Shown here one piece after another: positions 1-11,136 of a DNA stretch of 64,000 nt (position 1 is its first letter; every line of letters begins with the position of its first letter). This DNA comes from Nipponacmea schrenckii. Its lineage: Eukaryota; Mollusca; Gastropoda; Lottiidae. The stretch lies in NCBI GenBank assembly GCA_030562195.1, contig JAUJPP010000003.1, forward strand, positions 35,842,602 through 35,906,601, written 5' to 3'. The notes under the pieces are model-generated. The model was not told where the DNA came from and did no database searches. It saw only the letters and a list, made by a program, of their open reading frames with translations. Position numbers and translations under genes: made by a program.

Positions 1-1890
1 AGCTGCTTGCATAACTGCCCTGGGAAAAAATATATAGGCCTATGAACTTGTAAGCTTGATACAATACAATGTTCAATTATTTCACAAAATCAATTTGGGC
101 AAATCATATGTACCTATAATTTACTTAATTCAGATAGCATAACATAGCATTAAACATACTTCTATAAACAATTTTGAGTCAAGTTTTGACAATTGAAAAT
201 AAATTTTGAAAAAAATATGCATGCTAAAAAGTCACCGAGTTAAATAAGGATATATATAATTCAATGGTAGTTGCTATTGCGACAAGCTAGGCTTTGTAGT
301 CCATGCTTAATAAAAAGAATAAAAGTCAATTCGTCGACCTATACAGTTGGCGACACAATTTTATCAGTCAACTTGTTGTCTATTTGATTAACTCATCGAC
401 ATTCCATGAGAGAACTAGACGACGAAGAGACTAGATACCCTTTAAAGTACTCACCAGCAATTTCTGTCTCGGCTTAAACTAATTCTTTTGTTGTTTTTGC
501 AACCATGTAATATATTTGTCTATCTAGTTGCATATTATGCATATCTCAGGTAAACGACATCGGCAAACTTCTTAAATCTGCTTAAATTTACATCCACGTG
601 TCTGCTTGATTAAATTAAATTTGTTTTATAAAAAACTGATTGAGAGTCTGCAAATCTTGGAATGGTGAAACTTTACAATTAATCACCTACGGTCTTAACG
701 CTTCTAATCATATCATACTTACCACCACTTAAATCTATGCGATACTACCGATGCGTGGATGTATCAGGTATTTTTACCAATGACCTATACGAACGATCGC
801 GTCGTTCTTTCGCATAGAAATAACATACCTTGACGTAATTTGAGTTCATTAAATTAAGACGCTAGACTAGGTCCGTGGTATTCTGTTTGAATTTTATTAT
901 TCATATCTCGGGAACTTAAATGTGGAAAACTTTAAAGGCATAGTTATAAATTTGATTTCAAGAACATTACAATGAACTTAAACTAGATATTGTATATTGT
1001 GGTATGCTAAAAACTAAAGAGAACTAAAGAGAGAACAAATGGGCTTTAAAGCTAAAGGGCAAATGTCAACGGCCAAGCACATTGCTGTCCTCGGCTCTAG
1101 TCTTTTTATGGTTTCAGTTTGTGAGTGCAGGTTGTTAAAATCATCGTACATGGCCGTGACATTTGGCCACAAATCACGCAATGAAATTGAAGCTCAGTTG
1201 CATTGACTTTTTGGATTTTGTTTATTTTACTTAATTCGGACACATGGAAAATAAAGAGTTTATTCCTTAATAATGCTGAATTTTAGCATAATGGAGCCTG
1301 ATGTAAATCCTGTAGAATTCATTTCAATTTGGCAACTAGTAGATGTTTTATTAAACTATAGAGGCCACATGTCCATTATACAATGTAGTAGACATATACA
1401 ATAAATACATTCAAACTAGATACATGTAGTTAATTTACATTCTCAAAGACCCCAAGAATTTTATCCTCTTTCTCTACGACAAAAATATATATTTGGATTG
1501 TTAATTCCAAACCCCAGCAAACCAGTATACACAGAGTAAAGAACGATTCCTACGACGGTAATTCCACTAAGAATCCATTTAAGTCTCATCATCATCGATT
1601 TTGGGTTTTGAGTAAAGACATGATATAGAAAAAGTTCATCTTAACTTCAAATTCATTTTGGGAATTTATAAAAGTTTTTACGCGTATGGGGCAGAAAGAA
1701 TATAAGTGTTTTTTATACAACACCATGTGTCAAGTATTGGTGTAAACTTGTATACGTGTCTAATAATCGATACCCAAAACAGGTGTATATTATGCTAAGA
1801 CCGTTAGATGAAATCTGAAGGGTTACGTGAGTAACTAAAGTAAAACAAGTTTTATATTCATTAGGATTTAGATAAAATGTATTTGGTAAT
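1..1890. other. No gene recognised
   Basis: AT-rich non-coding DNA. I see no ORF longer than about 60 codons, no RNA gene and no clear tandem array. Ordinary intergenic or intronic DNA is the simplest reading. Confidence 0.5.
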
Positions 1891-2530
1891 GAAAATATTG
1901 GAAATATTCATATGTTTGTAAATCAAATTAAATTAAGATTGTCGGATATAGATTTTCGAACGGTCATCAAAATTATCAAAACAAGTGAAAGTCTACAAGA
2001 GTTTATCAAATGTAAACCTACTCTTTTAAAAGAGTACTATTTGACTTCAAGACTTCCAAACGAAATATTGTTAAATTCGGGTTAAATTTATTCCCAACTG
2101 CTGTAAATTTATATAAGATAAATTAAATAAATAAATTAGTTCTTTGTGCCGATTATGTAAATGAAGATTTATTCCATCTACTGTTTGAATGAACAGCAAC
2201 AAAAAACTTATGTCTTATTGATATAGATACTGTATATATTAATAGGGATAATTATCTAAGTAAATGTGATACTGATGGCGAATTTCGCCTCTTAGTTATA
2301 TCTAAATGTATAGAAAATATTATTTTAGAATATTATTATGTAAAATATATAATTATGCCAAAAAAGATAAATTAAAATAAATGTTATTTCCAATTATTTA
2401 TTGTAAATATTTCCGTATTTGATATTGTAAATTATTTCACTATAATTTGTATTAATTCATATAACATCTATATCATTGTAACTTTGGTCGTAGACCTATA
2501 TTCCTGAAATAAATTTATTCTATTCTATTC
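1890..2530 (+). pseudogene. 3' tail relic of a non-LTR retrotransposon (LINE)
   Basis: A translation starting near 1911 runs about 60 codons in one frame. After frame breaks it shows a cysteine knot of the C-x2-C...ED-FH-L-E type near 2150-2200, which is the pattern at the C-terminus of many LINE ORF2 proteins (C-x2-C, then H and C). The segment ends near 2525 in 'GAAATAAATTTATTC' followed by a short TATTC microsatellite, a common form of LINE 3' end. No RT motif remains. Only the last few hundred bases of an element are seen, with stops and frameshifts. The call is from pattern only and could be wrong. Confidence 0.35.
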
Positions 2531-2534
2531 ATCA

Positions 2535-2873
2535 TTGATTAGAATACATCAAAATGAAGAAAAATGGAAATCTGGTAGACGAATCTATATGGATTTCGTG
2601 AACCAGCAAGCCACAAATCCGTATTTAGACTTCGTTATATTAAACATCAAAGAAGAATTGGATTTATCTTACAACCACTATATTAAAGGCTATATTCTCT
2701 TTTGCTTCGATTTGACCAACGACCTCGGAGTTGACCACCTCAAATCGTCCAGAAGTTGGTCGTTGGAATTGAGATTCGAAACTCCTCCGCAGCATCCCCT
2801 CAATCTTTTGTTATTTGCCGACTAAGACAATGTCTTGGTAATCGACGTCAACAGACGAGTCCTCGTGGATTGG
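2535..2873 (+). pseudogene. Polinton/Maverick capsid-like protein fragment (F54H12.2-like C-terminus), broken
   Basis: The reading frame contains 'GYILFCFDLTND', then 'SWSLELRFETPP', then 'NLLLFAD', a stop at 2823-2825, and continues in the same frame through 'DNVLVIDVNRRVLVDW' to a second stop at 2871-2873. The order GY-LF-FDLT, LE-RF, N-YA-D-V-EID-R-V matches my memory of the C-terminal part of F54H12.2-like proteins, which are encoded by Polinton (Maverick) DNA transposons and belong with their capsid genes. The N-terminal part is absent and an in-frame stop interrupts the conserved end, so this is a dead fragment. I recognise the motif order only and could not align it. Confidence 0.45.
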
Positions 2874-2893
2874 TAGACCTTTGTTTTCGTTTC

Positions 2894-3045
2894 AGAAGAT
2901 TCCCGATCAATTTGGTGGCGTTTGGGCTAGAAATGAATTGAGGAAGAAAATCATTGTTATTTCTTCGATTCGTACGGGTGTCCGCCATGCAGAAGTCCAC
3001 GGAAAAGATTTTGACGATTTTGCTTTAAGACATCTAACCCTTTAA
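2894..3045 (+). pseudogene. Possible Polinton protease-gene remnant
   Basis: A short open stretch from 2897 to a TAA at 3043-3045 contains 'FGGVWARNEL', which resembles the start of adenovirus-type cysteine protease genes of Polintons (F-GV-A-ELP). It follows the capsid-like fragment on the same strand, which is the main support. The catalytic region is not present. It may equally be chance. Confidence 0.25.
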
Positions 3046-3487
3046 TATTTCTTAAACACGCCACCTTTGTCACACCGAGGCGATAAAAACACGACTGATT
3101 AAAAATGGTAATTTCATTAATATTTAACCTATCCACGTCGCAGAAAGTATTGCTACTAGAATGCGTACATAATAAATAATGATACGAATGTAACGCGTAA
3201 AAGGGTTAAACTTGTAGCAAATCTAGAAGTCTAGACCTAAAGAATATACCCGAAAATCGATAAAATATATTCAATGATAACGTCCCTTTGTCTTGACAGA
3301 CCGAGAACCCATTTAAACTCTCTGTAGACTAGGCCGTAGGTTAAAAATATCGTCTGTTCGGCTGCCGTATCAAATCGTTACAAACCTTTTCGACCGCGCG
3401 CCGTATACCGCGCAGCGTGACGTAACGAGACTCCCGCGCACGCGCAGGGAACAAGGCAACCCTATTCATGACTTTGACCCCGATACT

Positions 3488-3545
3488 CCTTAGCCAATCA
3501 GTGTCTAGCACTAACTTTGACCCTGCCCCCCATTTGCATATAAGC
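3488..3545 (+). promoter_or_regulatory. Candidate promoter elements: CCAAT box, octamer, TATA-like
   Basis: Inside an unusually GC-rich patch (about 3390-3560, with CGCGCG and CGCGC runs in otherwise AT-rich DNA) lie 'CCAATCA' near 3494 and 'ATTTGCATATAAGCGC' near 3532. The latter joins an octamer (ATTTGCAT) to a TATA-like 'CATATAA'. No convincing gene starts downstream, so this may be part of a repeat or an orphan promoter. Confidence 0.3.
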
Positions 3546-3599
3546 GCAATTAAGCGCATAGAAATCGACCTGCCGGAAGATGAAACCACCGTCAATCAA

Positions 3600-6500
3600 T
3601 GGAAGTCCAATTGATTTAGACATTAAATGCAGCAATACCTATAAGACGTAATATTAACCATAATGCAGTAATAAAGCAAGCAATATAGTTCATTCCCATT
3701 ATATGAGTCTTCAAGAGAATTCCCCCATGTTTATTATTATTTTGTCTAATTTCAGATCAGAACAGGAGAAATATATCCAGCAATTTTTTCCAATTTCTCT
3801 ATAAAGTAGTTGTTCCACACTAGGGCTGAACATCTGAACTCCCCCTCCTCGAAAATTAAATACAATTCAAATATTTATCATTAATATTACTATTTTAAAG
3901 ACAATTTGTTTAGCGCCATCCGTTACAATACAGTCAAGGCCCGATAATTGGAAGTTGTTATACATCGAACAGCGTTAAAGAAAAAATCTCACAGTCCCCA
4001 AAAGTGTCATCATTCTTTTCAATTTCGCTGTCTGACGTCTTACAAAATGAAAGTTCCTTTTTCTTTACAATGGGAGAACATTTTCATACGGAACTGAATT
4101 CGAAAACATAAAAAAACATATTGATTGGGAGTATTATTTTGACGAGAACGTTTTCACCAGATTAAAAACAAGTATCATATTATTATTTATTATTATAAGA
4201 TTTATTTATAAATTGAGTCTAAGAATATCAGAATTTGTTTCAGAGATGTAATAATTCATATTGTGTGAAACAAAGTTTGAAAGAAAGAGAATGTTCTATC
4301 GATGTTTAGAATCTCATTGTTAAGTCCTTAACAATTGGTAATAAGGTTTATACAGGAAATATAACAGATATTAATAAGACTAATTTACAGTATGTGGGGC
4401 TTGAAATCAGTTGTTGCCCCTAACTAGTATTGTCCAGTAAATATTATATTAATCAGGTAAAGGAAAAATCGACCATGGTCTTATTGTATGCAAAATGACC
4501 GATATTTTAATTTTGAGAACAAAATACTTCAACAAATTGACTTAGATAAGACATATCCTTTTAATTGATATACATGATAAAACAATTCCATGAGCTCAAA
4601 ATTTGATCCTAATGCAAGAAAAATCTTTTAAGTCTTTAGTAACGTATTAATTTACCTCCACTTTGATTCCACTATTTCGCAATAAATGTATTATATTTAA
4701 AACACTTTTCCAAATATGGGTCCTATCTTGATATTGCAGGAAACAAAATCTACTACTTGTATAATCATCGTGTGCATTGAATAATTTATTGTGAACGTCT
4801 GTTTCACGAGGATCAATGCGTTTAAATAGTGAAATAATTGCTGTATGTTATAACTTATTAATATCATTATCTGATGGGATTACCGTTATTATGATAAACA
4901 GTAAACAGCCAAGCTTCTGTAACATGTACTGTTCAATTTTCAATTACCATGCTTTTAAAATGTCAAGCAAATTAATAATAATTATAATAATCTGGGTATT
5001 TTGTATTATTTGTATATTATCTATTAACAATATTAACATTTATTAAACTTAACCTTGGAAAGGCTTACGATATCTTTCTCCAATTATGCAATGCTAAAAC
5101 AAAAATGTAACACACTGAATTGCTATCGAATCTTGCCTATAACACATTTACCCATGTAACAGCACCTTACTACGATGAGAAGCGTCATCCATCTATATAT
5201 TGCCGAAACAGCAACGTTACTTGGCTAAACTGGTCTATCTTCTATTTTTATTTTTACCATCACGGATTTTTTTTCTCTTCCATATGAATATATACATGTA
5301 TTACAAGTTGTATATCGGAATATTTTGTACTTTTTTTCATATCATTCATTGAATTGTCCACATGTTTGACCTTTGTGGAATAAAATATAGTTCATTATTA
5401 TTATGTAACGTAATTACACTCGATGGGGATATAGGTAATAGGTATTAGTGTATCCATAGGCTCAATAGTGCTAGTGTCCGATACACATACAAACTGTTAA
5501 CAATCCTTTCGACCAACTTTGATTTCTATGATTTTCTTCGGTGTTCGCCATCCGTTTGACCAATTGCACCTAAGACCTAAATCAAGCCAAGAAATGAGGA
5601 ATGTATTTCTTTAATATGGAGTTACAACACTTTAAAAAATGGCAGCTAAAACAATATTACAGTGTATTATTACATTGATTGTTGTAAACTTTTGATGATC
5701 TAAGACTCGTTTCAATGGTCACTATGACAACGATAATCAATAAAGACAAAGACAGAATAGTTGGTTGGGATAGTTGAAATAATAAAGCATGAAAAATAAA
5801 CAAAGAAAAATGACTATACCTGATGGAGCTAAAATTAAAACCATTTAAATTTAAAAAACTGATTTGAGAGACAATTTCGACTTCTGCAGAGATGAGTGTT
5901 ACTGATAACAGTTGAATTTTTGTTTAATATGGCAACATGTGGCGAATTCTTGAATTAAATTTAACTATAGTTGAAAAGTAATTATAGTGGTGAATTTGAT
6001 ATTATATTTAACATTTCAATATATATGATGATTAGAATTAAAGCCAGATTTTTATAATAATATTATAAAAAAGTGAACTATTACCATGGGTCAGAATTAG
6101 GTCAAATACACAATGACATGGACCTGACCAACACTCAGCCTATGGGGACACAAATACTGATATTTCGATACAAGTATACAATATATTTAAAAATACACAA
6201 GAAAGCAACATGTATAAGAGGTCCACATTTTTGTTGCTACGAGCAAGTACATGATCGCAAAAGGAATACACATAATATACACACACCCACGTGTATGTGA
6301 TGAACAGACATCAAACTATTCATTTGGGAAAAAAATAATCTAAAGGGCAAAAAGATCAACCCTACTCCATTTTGTTATTATTTTTCTTTTCTTAGGGTTA
6401 TTGATGCACAAGACCAGCTGTAAGGATGTTTACTCATCCTCCCCCCCCCCCTACACATAAAGATATATATTTTTTTTAATTTATTCAAGTTTAAAATAGA

Positions 6501-6760
6501 ATCATTAGTGAAACAATACATGGTAAATATGGTATCTGGTGGACCTGGTCTATAGTTGGTTAAAATTTCAAATTTGAAAGATTCGATTAACTGGCACATC
6601 ATCTACAAACCCAACCCAAGAGAAAATACGGAAATGAACATGGACATTGGGAAATATATGGAAGCGAAGTTGAAAATAAGATTAATGTGGAATACCTGTA
6701 AGGAAGTATTCTTATACAAATTATACATTCTTCTTTATGAGGATAATTAAAAAGATTAAG
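3600..6760. other. No gene recognised
   Basis: AT-rich sequence with only short ORFs that show no conserved motif. A segment near 5350-5400 ends in 'GTGGAATAAAATATAG' and could be a transposon 3' end or an old polyadenylation region, but nothing else supports that. Confidence 0.45.
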
Positions 6761-6794
6761 ACTATTCACAAGTTAACAGTCTTCATCAAGTTTT

Positions 6795-7020
6795 TTTTCT
6801 TATATTCTTTGTGGACACGAGAGAGAGTTGGTTTCTTGTTGGATTCTGTTTAAACTTGATGTGGTTGTTTGTGATTGTTTCACAAGGATATACCCCTTTG
6901 AAAATCAGAACAATCGAGAACTATTTGCTATGAGGTATTGCCCTTGTTCTTGAATTCTTTTTGGACACAATAGAAAGCAGGTTTATTGGCGGATTTTGAT
7001 TAAACGTGTTTCAAATCACG
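6795..7020. repeat. Two-copy imperfect tandem repeat, period about 150 bp
   Basis: 'TTGTGGACACGAGAGAGAG' near 6809 and 'TTTTGGACACAATAGAAAG' near 6958 begin two similar blocks, each followed by GGTTT-TTGG-GGATT-TGTTTAAAC or TGATTAAAC. Offset is about 150 bp. The motif resembles dispersed tandem repeats that are common in molluscs. Confidence 0.55.
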
Positions 7021-7029
7021 CAAGAACGA

Positions 7030-8830
7030 ACTCTTTTATGTTAACCTCCCAACACTGTTTTTTTTTTTACATTAAAAAGGCGCAAATTCAGAAATATGAC
7101 ATAAAATGAAATTAACAATAATATTATATTCTCTTATATGAAAATGCACCTACCATATGTAGCCCAGAATACATAACTTATAGCATAAAAAGCTATAAAT
7201 TTAAATACCATCATGAAACACTGTTTAACTGATGATTCACATTCTCCTTTTACCCTAAACTTAGTCGAAAAACCCATTTCCATGGTAACATTAATGATAA
7301 TTTGTTGGAACTGTCTGTATGAGCTGGACGAATACATTCCGTAAGAGGGGATGGAAACAAAAATCAATGTCAATTGTATCGATTTCCTTGCTTCTTGTTA
7401 GGGCTTTAAGACTATATAAAAGTTCTCGTGAAGATAGCAGACGACGGATGCAATTACTGAATAAGGAAGAATGTAATCCATCATTGACCTTAGTACGATA
7501 CAGTACCAGAAATCCAATCGAATGCGAAATTACTATGTGTTGGTGTGGCTAGTCTACCCCTAAAAGAAGTTGCTCTGTGAATATTGATTTGTGTTGACTA
7601 TTTCCGATGAGTCAATAGAGCCTACCCTGTCACTTACGGTATAACCATACTATAACACACTCTCATATAAAGTTTCATGAAAATTTTCATTTTTAAAACA
7701 AATTATGATTTTTGTATACAATGATAAAGAATTAAGAAATAATAATGAAAAAAAATGGAATAAAAGCCATTCCGCCTTCAATATCCTTAAACCGTCGTCC
7801 TCAGTCATGATAGCAATAGATTGTTATTAAGTTTATTAAAGGTATTTAAGTTGGTTTCCCTTATTTTCATATATATACATGTATATCATAATTGGATCGG
7901 TAATAATTGTATCAATAGAAAGTAGAGGTTCTAATGAGCTGGAAAATACCAGACGGTCCTTAATTAACTCGTAATTAGGCTATTTATGATGGGATTTCCC
8001 TCGGTAGGGTAATGTAGGTATGTAAGTCAAGTCTCAAATGTCGTTGATCTTTTTTTTTGATCATCCAGTCTGTTAATTCGGTACATAACCGGACGCTGTG
8101 GTTGTTAAATATGCACGCATGCATAACAACAATGGCATATTGGTATTTCATTTATTATTTCTAGCATAAGGTAATAAAACGTTTAAATATCACTTTGTAA
8201 AACATTATGAATTAATTTAAATAAGTTTCAACTCACTAATAATAAAAATACAAAATCAATTCTTATACGCCTTCATTCATAATATGACGTCATTTGGTCA
8301 CGTGAAATGGAGTCTAAATTTAGCGTTTCAAAGCAGATCAGAGTCAAATGAATTCTACAAGCATTTCTACGCCCACATGTCTTTGAACTTGAGAATACAT
8401 GGGTTATTCATTAGAAACCCCAATTAATCAATTAGTAAGCTTAATTTGGCTCTAATTATTGATTAGGGTGATTGAAAAGTAACAAGTTACTATTCAATAT
8501 AAGGCACTGGCACAGGGTTAAAGTTATGTTTACAATAATTGTGTGGTTATGTGTAATGAATTAAGTAAAACAAAATCATAACGTTATCATATAAAACTTC
8601 TTGGACCTAATAAAGAAATTCATAAAACTATTATTTACATTAGGGAAATACTTGAAACATTATTAAAAAATTTTTAATTGAAAGTACAGGATCAAAAAGG
8701 ACAGCTTCAAATTTCTGGAATAACGAAGAAAATTTATTAATGGCTACAACTATAGAAAATAAAGTCGTTCATACTGTTATATATTATAAAGTACAATGAT
8801 AGTTGATAAAATGAGAACATTAAGTTCTGT
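7030..8830. other. No gene recognised
   Basis: Two overlapping ORFs of under 80 codons occur at 7134-7552 on opposite strands, but neither has recognisable motifs or splice context. The rest is AT-rich non-coding sequence up to the 3' side of the Penelope-like element. Confidence 0.45.
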
Positions 8831-8834
8831 GGGA

Positions 8835-9150
8835 TCATTCTACATTATCGATAGAGTCAAGTCTACCACGAACAAGTATATCTTGTAGATTTTTATTTTT
8901 TGAATATGCTATGACTAATTTTTTGTAAAAAACAGTGGGAAATTTATTTTGTAATTCGGTATAGTATCTTTTGATGATTCGGGATGCTTGGCAAGAAATG
9001 TTATTGAATGGAGCAACAAATGGGATTATTTGAGAATCAAACTGTATATTTAATCCAGAGGGTGAAATGGTTTTTAGTTGATTCATCCAAAAGCTCTCCC
9101 TGTATAGTCTTGTACTCTTAGGGTTGGTGTCTTCTTCTGTGATGACATTT
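8835..9150 (-). pseudogene. C-terminal end of the PLE ORF2, out of frame
   Basis: The frame from about 9150 to the stop at 8835 continues the GIY-YIG protein with 'RLYRESFWMNQL', 'TISPSGLN' and, near the end, 'KNKNLQDILVRGRL', all typical of PLE C-termini. It is shifted relative to ORF2 at 'GCAGACACCC' near 9155; loss of two bases in an AC run is the simplest cause. About 100 residues are thus separated from the main protein. A +1 frameshift is possible but less likely. Confidence 0.7.
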
Positions 9151-11136
9151 TCAATGGGTGTCTGCTAAGGAATGGTTGACGGAATTGAAATGGTTCCCAA
9201 TAGGTTTATCCAGGTGATGGGAGATGTCGAACCGATGACCGTTAATTCTTTCTCTCAAAGAGTTTTGAGTTTCGCCTACGTACTGTAAATGGCATTTGTC
9301 GCATGAAATTAGGTAAATAATATTAGTAGTGGTACAAGAAAGTAAGCCGTTAATCGCGAATTGTTTACCGTTATGTTTATTAGAGAAGGAATTGGTTGTT
9401 AAAATATGCTCGCAGGTTCTACATCTTGTAGATCTGCACGGCCGTGATCCGAAAGATTGATTAGAGTTTACCGGAACGAGGATTGTATTCCGGTTCTCAA
9501 TTTCTGAAAGAGTTTTGCTTTTAATGCTGCGGAGATATCGTTTTGAATATCCCCGCTCTCGCAATTTCTTAAAGACTAATTGGCACGCATCATCAAAATC
9601 CTCTGTTCTGGTGCAAATTCTACGGAACCGTAGAACTTGCGATTTTATTATGCCTGAAAATGTATGCTTAGGATGAAAAGAGCTTTTCAATAAAAGTTGG
9701 TGGGTATCGGTAGGTTTGAAAAATACTTTGATATCAGCCTTCCTAGTTTCATTAAAATCCGGTCCTTTGAATACTGTTGTGTCGAGAAAGTCCATGCTAT
9801 TATCACTTATATTTGCTGTTAATTTGATTGATGGGTGATGGCTATTTAAAATTTCGAAGTATTGCCAGAATTCCTGGATAGTGTGTTGCCAAATTAAAAA
9901 TATGTCATCTAAAAAGCGTCCGTAGAAAAGTGGTTTAAAAGGAGAGATCAATTCAATTTCACGTTCCCATTCTGCCATGAAAATATTGGCATAACTTGGG
10001 GCAAATCGCTTACCCATTGCTGTTCCTGAAGTCTGAAGATAAACCTTACCGTTAAAATAAAAATCATTCCGTTTTAAACAAATTTCGAGTAATTGAAGAA
10101 TTTCAGAATCAGGTCGTTTTGGATCGGGAGTTCTCTCAAAGCATTTTTTTACAGCGTTCAAACCGGCTTCGTTGTCAATATTGGTATACATGCTACTAAC
10201 GTCCATTGATATGAAGAAAGCATTTTCCGGGATTTCTAAATTCTTTATTTTTGCAACGAAATCGGATGTGTCTTTTAGATAAGATGGGTGTTGGCACGCT
10301 AAAGGTAACAAAAAATGGTCTATGTATTCCGAAACTCGATAAGATTCGCTGGAGCAGTCTGAAATAATTGGTCGACCCTTAGGTACAATGTTTGGTAAAA
10401 ACCATTCTGTTTCCGGGTTCTTATGTATCTTCGGGAGTGTATAAATATGCCGTTGACGTGCCGTGGAATTTGCCGAAAGGTAATCGTATTGTTTATCTGA
10501 AATAATTTTGTCATTCAATAATTTCTTTAAAATGTCATTGATCATACTGCCGGTTTCTCTAAAAATCGGAGCATCTAAAATTTGGTAATGTTCGCATTTG
10601 TTTAATTGATTTTCAACTTCTTTGATATAATCTTCGCGGTTTAAAATGACACACGAGCTTCCTTTATCACTTTTCCGTATGATGATACTTTTATCATTCT
10701 TTAGGTTGGTTAAAATGGTCCTTTCAGCGCGCGTTAGGTTACTATTTACTTTTACCAATGGTAAGAGAGAGGTTTCAAATCGTATGTTATCGCAAATTTC
10801 TAAAATATCGGTATGTATTAGGGCATCTGGTGGAGTCCACTCAGATTTTTCCACAAATTTCTTCCGGGTACCTCTACCGAGGGTTTTTCTGTAAAAATAG
10901 GCCAATTTTATTAATCGTTCGAATTTGCAAGTGGCATCTAAAATTTTGTCAATCGATGAAGGCACTGCCGTGGGTATGAATTTAAGGCCTTTGTCCAATA
11001 GACTTTCTTCCATTACAGATAATGATCTTGAGCTCAGATTCACTACTGTTTTATCCAATTTCGGTCCACCCCCCGCATCTAGTTTAAATGGGCCATCCAG
11101 TGAGAAAATATATTCTTGGCTGTCATCTCTGTCCAA
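9151..11136 (-). CDS. PLE ORF2: Penelope-type reverse transcriptase with GIY-YIG endonuclease start
   Basis: 661 residues counted from a TTG; the first ATG in frame is at 11013 (residue 42), after the overlap with ORF1. The frame is also open upstream of 11136, so the TTG is not a real boundary and expression probably uses the frameshift. Visible PLE features: 'KSDKGSSCVIL' (155-165), 'LPKIHKNP' (234-241), RT motif A 'MDVSSMYTNI' (Asp 312), motif B 'TSGTAMGKRFAPSYANIFM' (369-387), and motif C 'YGRFLDDIFLIW' (Asp 410 and 411). After the RT come Cys pairs (567, 572, 575; 601, 612, 615) and the GIY-YIG core 'IIYLISC...LQYVGET' (607-623) with 'RINGHR' (630-635). Catalytic residues are intact. It terminates early at 9151 because of a frameshift. 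The product would copy its RNA by target-primed reverse transcription in the nucleus. Confidence 0.92.
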   Translation of the reverse strand: MDRDDSQEYIFSLDGPFKLDAGGGPKLDKTVVNLSSRSLSVMEESLLDKGLKFIPTAVPSSIDKILDATCKFERLIKLAYFYRKTLGRGTRKKFVEKSEWTPPDALIHTDILEICDNIRFETSLLPLVKVNSNLTRAERTILTNLKNDKSIIIRKSDKGSSCVILNREDYIKEVENQLNKCEHYQILDAPIFRETGSMINDILKKLLNDKIISDKQYDYLSANSTARQRHIYTLPKIHKNPETEWFLPNIVPKGRPIISDCSSESYRVSEYIDHFLLPLACQHPSYLKDTSDFVAKIKNLEIPENAFFISMDVSSMYTNIDNEAGLNAVKKCFERTPDPKRPDSEILQLLEICLKRNDFYFNGKVYLQTSGTAMGKRFAPSYANIFMAEWEREIELISPFKPLFYGRFLDDIFLIWQHTIQEFWQYFEILNSHHPSIKLTANISDNSMDFLDTTVFKGPDFNETRKADIKVFFKPTDTHQLLLKSSFHPKHTFSGIIKSQVLRFRRICTRTEDFDDACQLVFKKLRERGYSKRYLRSIKSKTLSEIENRNTILVPVNSNQSFGSRPCRSTRCRTCEHILTTNSFSNKHNGKQFAINGLLSCTTTNIIYLISCDKCHLQYVGETQNSLRERINGHRFDISHHLDKPIGNHFNSVNHSLADTH

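Noticed and set aside
2535..2825. Host gene of 96 codons
   Set aside because: No splice context; the motif order fits a transposon capsid-like fragment and continues past the stop in the same frame.
3341..3595. 84-codon minus-strand ORF in the GC-rich patch
   Set aside because: Length is expected by chance in GC-richer DNA, and there is no recognisable domain.
7590..7630. Hammerhead ribozyme core ('CCGATGAGTC') as a PLE-linked ribozyme
   Set aside because: The CUGAUGA core is not intact (C for U), no GAAA partner and stems are seen, and it lies 1.2 kb from the PLE coding limit.
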